Origin: Schistosoma mansoni
Lineage: Eukaryota > Platyhelminthes > Trematoda > Strigeidida > Schistosomatidae
Length of the DNA: 64,000 bases
Assembly (NCBI RefSeq): GCF_000237925.1
Contig: NC_031502.1
Span: 41,160,655-41,224,654, forward strand
Direction: 5' to 3'
Shown here in pieces: positions 57,601 through 64,000 of this stretch. Positions within the stretch are counted from its first letter, which is position 1. Every line of letters starts with the position of its first letter. The translations under genes were made by a program, and so were the position numbers. The notes beneath the pieces were generated by a model. It had not been told where the DNA came from. It did not search any database and worked only from the letters and a program-made list of their open reading frames with translations.

Positions 57601-60600
57601 AATTTTAAAACTTGAAGAACAAGCAAAATAAAATCAAAGCAGATAGTTAACATACTCCGACGAAGATTGACATCGTTATGACAACATGCGCTAAACATTC
57701 TCTCTAGATTTAGTTTACTAACTAGTTGGCGACAAGTTGTTAGAAAACGTACGTTGACATAGTAATATGAACAGACAAGACTGGATCAATGAATATCAAA
57801 GCTCCGGTGGAACCGGAATTATGTTGTTGTGACCTGATAGTGTTATTGAACAACCGATTAAATTCTGGAGCTTGTAAGCGAATATTCTAATCGTTCTTTT
57901 AATGTAATATGTAACAGATTTTTAAGTGATGCAAAATCAATGTTTTATTATGTTTCTGAATTAATGTTTCTGATATGTAGTTTCTGTGAACGCTCATATT
58001 ATTTTTATATTTTTAGATCTAGATTACACTGCTGATGTATGGTGATTATTTTATGCAGACTTAAACCAAACATTATAATTTGTATTGTGGTGAATTTGAT
58101 ACTAGATAACTGCCAAGTACAGGTGGATCTTTTGTTATTATGTTGCGGAACGATGAGTTTCTATCAAAAAGGTTGACAGGGCTGAAATTAGAAAAAGTAG
58201 CACATGATGGTAGGACTGGTCTACAGAGGAGGTCTGCAACTGAATGAAGTGTACGCTGGGGATCCTGACTACGCATTAGAAACTACGACTCACTGGATAT
58301 CTATGAAAAACTTGAAATTGAAGCTGATCATCAATTTCTCATATAGACATTTTTGTGTGCCTCCTAGAAGAACAACTTAGGTATTCCGAATTATTTACTG
58401 TCACTGTCTTAACTATCGCACACTGATAAATCTTGTTTAGTCATCGAGCCCAAAACCTCAAGATCCAAAACAGAGTAGTTATGAAATGGTTCATTTCTTT
58501 TGACTGTAATAAAGTCTTGTTATTATGTGACGAACACTCGATGATATCTGCTTCATCTTACTTCTGTATCGACTAGGTTTTATCTTTTCGATTTAGAGTT
58601 ATTCATGCCTTAGAATAACTACGTTTGGATAATTCATGATCGTCAAGAGATTCTTCACTCTGAAGTGTAAGATTTACAGCTGCACGAATGATTTATTCAT
58701 GAATCATAATCATAAAAATTGTGGGTGATCTGAACTCTTTTCTATAAGAAATAGTTCCAATAAACAGTGTGGAATAGAATAAATACGAAGCGCATCTTAC
58801 GAATATTTATGAATATGCACTTTCGAAATGATGTCTTATTAACTTCCTCAATGTATACTGATATATACATAAATTCAAAATTTTGGTGATTGTTATGTTT
58901 GAGACCTTTATCCTGCTTGATTACTGATGGTTCAAGATGTCTGGTTAATTGGGAGACAGATTTTTTATCAATCAACCACTACCAGACTCAACGAGAACGA
59001 AATGTCATTGAGTTTTAAATTTCATACAATACTGCCTAAATAAATCTATAGTTTGTTAAATAATCCTTCAGTGTTTGATTTGTTGGATTTTTTTATGCTC
59101 TTATGTGATGATCAATGGTAACACCCTTCTCACATCTTTCTCACTAAATGTTATACATTTTACTTGAGTAACCTCTCTAAATTGATTGACTAAATTAATT
59201 TGTTCCTGAACGGTTATAAATAAATAAACAAGTCAACAGTACTATTCGGAGCAAACAAGCTACTAATCAAAATTTTTCTGTTTAGTCACACTAGATTTGG
59301 TATGGTTATCATTTCGTTGAATAGTATGGGGAATACATCTGAACATTTAACAGTTAAATAGCTTTTACGAAACAACAGTTGTGACTCATGTTTTCATAAA
59401 AACAAAAGTCTCGTTACATCGACTTCTGATGGAAAAGTCATTTCCTAATTCCAGGTTGAAAAGGACTGGTCATGTGATCGTAGAACTCTTGTAGTGAACG
59501 AAAACAGGGGTGGGGACAATCGAATGTATTTTAGCACAACATTACAGAATATCTCATTAAAATATGAGAACCATATAGTGAACAGTTGATTTGCAAAATA
59601 ACAATCAATTGTCTCATTTTGACTGTTTCTTCTGCAAATATCCGTCCATTGTCTCTGATTATAATTGTTCATGCATTTTCGTACCAATTGCGTGCCGTTC
59701 CCGTTCTTTACTTATCGATCTTCTGCTGATATACATTCAATGCCCGACCATCGCCATATACTACTTATCAATGATTCTATGTGGAAGTGAACCTAATACC
59801 TGGAATCCTAACTTCCTATTTTCTATTGATGAAGTGATATTTTAAATTCTAAGAGATTTTGATCCGACCTCATGTGAAATCGATGTTAAGTGATGGAAAC
59901 GTGAAGACGGAAACAAAAAGAGTGTTTAATTTTACTGATTTTCAGTAATTCTACTGTTGAAATCACTTAGAGAAAATACCGTAAATCTCTACAAATTCAC
60001 AATTTGCCTAATGAATAGTCAATTTCTCGGTGATCGGTTATCAAATTTGACAATTTTACATCAAATTATACTTATCACTGGTTCATCAATTTGGTGCTTA
60101 GTAATTTCCGAAAGAGAATATCTTCGAAATACAATCACACTACTATTAATTTAAAAGTAGCTGTAACGTAACCAATCCAACATTTTCTTGCAGTAAAATG
60201 ATGTTTGAATGAATAATCGCTTTATTTAGTAATGTATGTTTAGTACAGGAGAAATGTCACAACCTCAATCAGCTCTTCACTATAACGGTCATATAAAGTA
60301 ATTCATAACTATTCACAATCAAGAGTCAGAAGTATTTAGTAGTTGAATACCATCTAACTAACTTCCTCAATAGTGGCATTGTTGAATTCGTAAATCAATG
60401 ATTAATCCACGAAGAGGTAGATATTTTACACATATGAATGTTAACACATCTGAAAGCCATTTCAAGTAGAAATTTTTTCCCGGTTTTGTTGTAACAACTT
60501 TCTATGTAATGAAATTTCTTGGGAGTAAACTTTAGTAATGCTGAAAGCAGCATATAATTCATAGCATAGACTTATTTCTCATCAAAATAATAGTGTTGTA

Positions 60601-61025
60601 TAGCCAAGATCTACTACAACCGCTAGGTTTAAATAAAATTATCGATTAGGAACCGAAACAGGTTTATGGCGCAAAAATTACATCAAAGTTGAATTACAAT
60701 CAGTAGGGACTAACCATTGTCAAATTACTTGTTTACTCACTGATATCATTTACATACTTACTTATTTCGGGCATATATTTATGCAGTTATCGATTGTTTT
60801 ATGTAACATAGAAGTATAAGAGGAACTTGTTGAATTAGACTGAACAATGTAATATGTGGAAAAAATTCGTCCAAATATAATTTATGAATAAATCATTTAC
60901 TACATGCATTGTGGTATTTATATTTTTTCACCGTTTTGTAATTTTCCATAGTATTAAAGTGTTAGGACTTGATAAATAGGTTAACATTATTAAATAAATT
61001 CTGGTGTATATAATTATTTTAAATC

Positions 61026-61225
61026 ATTCAGATGAAATGAAAATATTGGAAGCACTTATCGATACCTCATCAGAATTTCATGTCTTGTTGAATGAATTCC
61101 CTCTCAGCAGTGAGGGATCGTGGATGCGCACTGCTGAGGAGTCCCATAATAGGAGGAAACGGCCGTCCAGCGCTTCCAGGTTTTCAATAGTGGTCTAGCT
61201 TCAATTGTCTCATGATTTCAACTTT
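61026..61225 (+). mobile_element. S-alpha-type retroposon with hammerhead segment
   Basis: The unit reads GGAAGCACTTATCGATACC, then CTCTCAGCAGTGAGGGATCG, then the hammerhead segment, then CAGCGCTTCCAGGTTTTC, GTGGTCTAGCTTCAATTG and ATGATTTCAA. This matches my recollection of the schistosome S-alpha (Sm-alpha) repeat consensus closely. The decayed copy at 8143-8320 shares the second half. The tRNA-like head seen there is not recognisable here. It lies in the segment unique to the right palindrome arm. The 61-codon frame across it is not a gene. Confidence 0.75.
61122..61177 (+). ncRNA. Hammerhead ribozyme, nearly intact core
   Basis: The core reads CTGAGGA (61134-61140; fits CUGANGA), then GAAAC (61156-61160), then GTC (61165-61167) at the expected cleavage site. 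Stem III is ACG/CGT with a two-base loop, the very short type known for S-alpha ribozymes. Stem I starts CTG/CAG and continues GCG/CGC past a mismatch. Stem II has TCC/GGA, but its first pair is G-G instead of G-C (61141 against 61155). All strictly conserved core bases are present, so weak cleavage is possible. S-alpha hammerheads are known to act in cis on pol III transcripts. Confidence 0.65.
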
Positions 61226-63946
61226 GAAAAATACTGAAATCTCCACAAATCCCCTTCTGAATTCCTTCTCATTTTTATATTCATCAAAGTAATAGAGAGA
61301 ATAGTAGAATTAATTATGAAAAGTCATTTTTATTTGTTTTAATGACCAAATGATATAATGTTGTAAAGCTTCATAGTGTTGTCAATGATTCTGTGCATAA
61401 ATTGTTAATGAGCTTGTATTGTATTGTTGTGAATGTAAGTTGGACAGTCCTCTGATTCTATTAGATTATACCTATTTGTAGTCATCAATTGGATTCAACA
61501 GTATTTACTAGTGTCAAAGATATCTAAGAGATAAATTGCTTTAAAGTGCTTACTACATTGACTTCTGTCACAAATCAATGAATACATTTTTACCATATTC
61601 TTTGTGATGATAAAAAGCAATAAACCAACCATAAACTCTAGAGAATATACCTTCCTATATAACTTTCTAATTTATCTTCTTACATTTAATATCAGTGCTG
61701 GAGGTTTATATAACATTACATGTATACTTTATATCAATTTGGACCTTATATTTGTACTTACTTGTTACTGATAGTGAGGTACATACCAATGGAAGTTTTG
61801 AAAAATTTTTGCGTCAAAAACAATTGTAAGTTATGGAAATTAGCTTCAACAAGCTAGTAATTACAAGACACGAATAATAACTAATTCCTTTTCTGAGACT
61901 CAAGGATGTTTCTTCGTGAAAATGATAAGCTTTCTATGACAACCAGAGAATCATTTAAATAAACAATATCTCCAGTCATAGAATTTAACTAATTTGTTCT
62001 GTAACATCAATGCCAAGTCAGATCATTTATTCGCTACCCATTATTGATAAGTAGATTTCCATCAATCCAGTTATTTCTATCGGAAGTTACAGAATTGTGC
62101 AGGGAAAAATGCAAATTAGTAGAGTATAGCTGTGGTGTATGTTACTTGTGTCGACAGACATAAGTATAACGCAACACCAATCGGAAGTAGAAAATCTTTC
62201 ATCAGAAGGCTATGAAGGTTGACTGGTACATAAATGTTTCTGTTGAAAGCACTACTATCCATTATTCATGTTTTAATCAAGAGTATCCGAGAGGTGAGTG
62301 GGACTGTTATTTCATTGTAGTATCTGTTCATGATGTTTTTATTATACCTTCAAGGCTAGTGCATATAACTAAGAGTATTGTTTAATGTCTTAAAAATATA
62401 CAGAAGCACCTTATTCACTCAATACTTGCTCTTATTTTTACAGTTGAGTAAATTATGCACTAGATTTCAGGGTTGAATAATAGTTATATTCTACACCAAC
62501 ACATAATTCTATATGTTGGTATACATGAAAGCTGTTGTTGTTATTACGTAGCTATGGATTTCACTATAATTGTTACTGTAAATGTTGACAACGTATGACT
62601 TTTGTTAATTCGTCTGAATTTTCATAACCAAATAACCCACTCCAACTTCTAAAGTGAAGTCTTTTGTGACTGACTAACGGTCGGCTGGAGAACAGCTGTG
62701 AACCAGGATTAAATAAACAGCAGTTTGTTTTTAGTTCGAGAATTCTGGTGGCTGTATTCGGCAACTGGTTGTCTTCAACCATTTCAAGAATGAGACAACC
62801 ATTACCCTATGTTTTTGACTATCATCGTGTTAGTTTGTTAATCAGTTGATGTAAGTAATGCAGACCAACAATCCCTAGGATTTATGGTCAATGCAAAACT
62901 CGTTATTTGATGGTAAGCTGTACAAGATCATAGGTGGATACTGTCGATAATTCTTAAACCAGAATGTAATAGTTGATTAGTGGATTCTGGTTTATGGTAT
63001 TTCAGTAGCTGTTGTCAGTTCGTTAATTTTCGAATTTCACTGCGTTATACAAACCATTCATCTAATTATTTGATACAAGTTAAAGAAGGCATTTTGAGTA
63101 ATTTAATAAAATTACTAATATTTATACAAATTAATCAACCACACCAACGATTACGTCATTGCTGACGTTATTATCGTCATCAACATTCTCTTTTGTTTTC
63201 CCATTAATCTATTTTTTGTTTTATGCATGAACTATTTCATTTTTCCGTTTTATTTTTTCGGAGGGGGAGGGCTTTTCCTCTCCTCAATTTTACTTTGATA
63301 ATTCATCTCTTTCACATTCAGAGAAACTTTGTCACGTGATATGAAGTTTGGAAACACCTTACTAATTGAGAAATTGATAAACAAATAAACTTCCACATTT
63401 TTCTCATCATTTATTTTTCAATATGAATAATTCCTAAATGTTTTTGTGTACTGTGTTGATTTTCTGTTTGTTTGGTGATGTATTTTATTCTTTAAAAAAA
63501 AAAAAATAAATTTCATCAATCAATTTATTTGTTTGAACTAAAATAAACAAACTTAAATCACAGTTCAATTAACCAAACAAGATAGGATATTAAAATAAGC
63601 GCATGTCACATTGAAGGTATTCTTTAGAATGATAGTTTACTTACTTGAAAGGGAGATTGGGATTAGATGACGTCTACTTCACATGTATAAGATCATTTTT
63701 AATTGTTTTATATTGAGAAATTAATAATTCGAAAAATAGGATAGTCAGAATATGTTACGAGTAAAACTTCTATTCAAAATTATTTCAGAAATTGAAATTT
63801 GAATCATTCCAATGTTCTGTACAGAATTTTTTACGAATAATCTCTTCTGCATATTCGGGGTTCGATTTCTGTCAAACTATTCGTTTAAATATTGACAATT
63901 ATTCATATAAAGTCTAAATATATTTCCGAATTCAGCTTCTATTATA

Positions 63947-64000
63947 TTTAATTGTTGTGTTATTTGTTTTATTACGAGACTGGGAAACCATGTTCGAGGA
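63947..64000. other. Flank beyond the right arm
   Basis: Sequence diverges from the left flank here. The window ends 54 bases later with nothing recognised. Confidence 0.5.

Larger units (their letters stand above)
58984..62312. other. Right-arm-specific 3.3 kb segment
   Basis: The left arm joins directly at 41724/41725 where this segment sits in the right arm. I see no terminal inverted repeats, target-site duplication or tail at its ends, so it is more likely ancestral sequence deleted from the left arm than a transposon. It contains an S-alpha retroposon (61026-61225). Frames at 59445-59845 and 59957-60154 are unrecognised. Confidence 0.75.
57650..63946 (-). repeat. Large inverted repeat, right arm (6.30 kb)
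   Basis: Reverse complement of 40090-43750. Without the 3.33 kb private segment (58984-62312) it is about 2.97 kb, matching the left arm without its two insertions (about 2.95 kb). It shows the uninterrupted sites of both left-arm insertions. It has a 13 bp local duplication of the type CAGAAACATTAATT near 57955-57975 that the left arm lacks. Frames at 58073-58276, 58742-58975, 62573-62782 and 62980-63165 encode the same peptides as their left-arm mirrors. That reflects DNA identity, not evidence of protein. Confidence 0.93.

Overview
The window looks like a piece of a blood-fluke (Schistosoma) nuclear genome. The DNA is AT-rich and mostly non-coding. It holds two families of RTE-clade LINEs, CR1-like LINE tails, Gypsy-type LTR fossils, tRNA-derived SINEs, and at least two copies of what I recognise as the schistosome S-alpha retroposon with its hammerhead-ribozyme segment. 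I see no intact multi-exon host gene. Three runs of exactly 200 N mark assembly gaps.

Layout. 1-9.2 kb: a lone LTR, a low-complexity patch beside a gap, a CR1-like LINE tail, a possible small gene (2654-2812), a 0.5 kb retroposon, a broken antisense RTE LINE, a decayed S-alpha copy and a solo LTR. 12-15.5 kb: an antisense Gypsy fossil holding two nested solo LTRs. 17.5-23.8 kb: a second antisense Gypsy fossil split by a nearly whole 3.2 kb RTE LINE with a 14 bp target-site duplication. 25-40 kb: quiet AT-rich DNA with a CR1-like RT scrap, an HSP70 pseudogene, RTE scraps, small dispersed repeats and one plausible isolated exon (37.07-37.25 kb).

40-64 kb: a large imperfect palindrome. The left arm (about 40.09-43.75 kb) reappears inverted at about 57.65-63.95 kb around a spacer of about 13.9 kb. 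The left arm carries two retroposon insertions that the right arm lacks, so the right arm shows both empty sites. The right arm has 3.3 kb that the left lacks. The outer arm parts look identical where compared, and the inner parts differ by a few percent. The spacer holds a phosphotyrosine-binding (PTB) domain pseudogene with one in-frame stop, an RTE LINE tail, a solo LTR, a full-length 3.95 kb RTE LINE of a second family with a 13 bp target-site duplication, another solo LTR, a tRNA-derived SINE and an internally deleted CR1-like LINE.

Functionally the window is a record of retrotransposition. The LINEs supply endonuclease-reverse transcriptase, the SINE-like units look like passengers, and the LTR elements are dead or reduced to solo LTRs. 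All family names rest on motifs read by eye. No search or alignment program was run.
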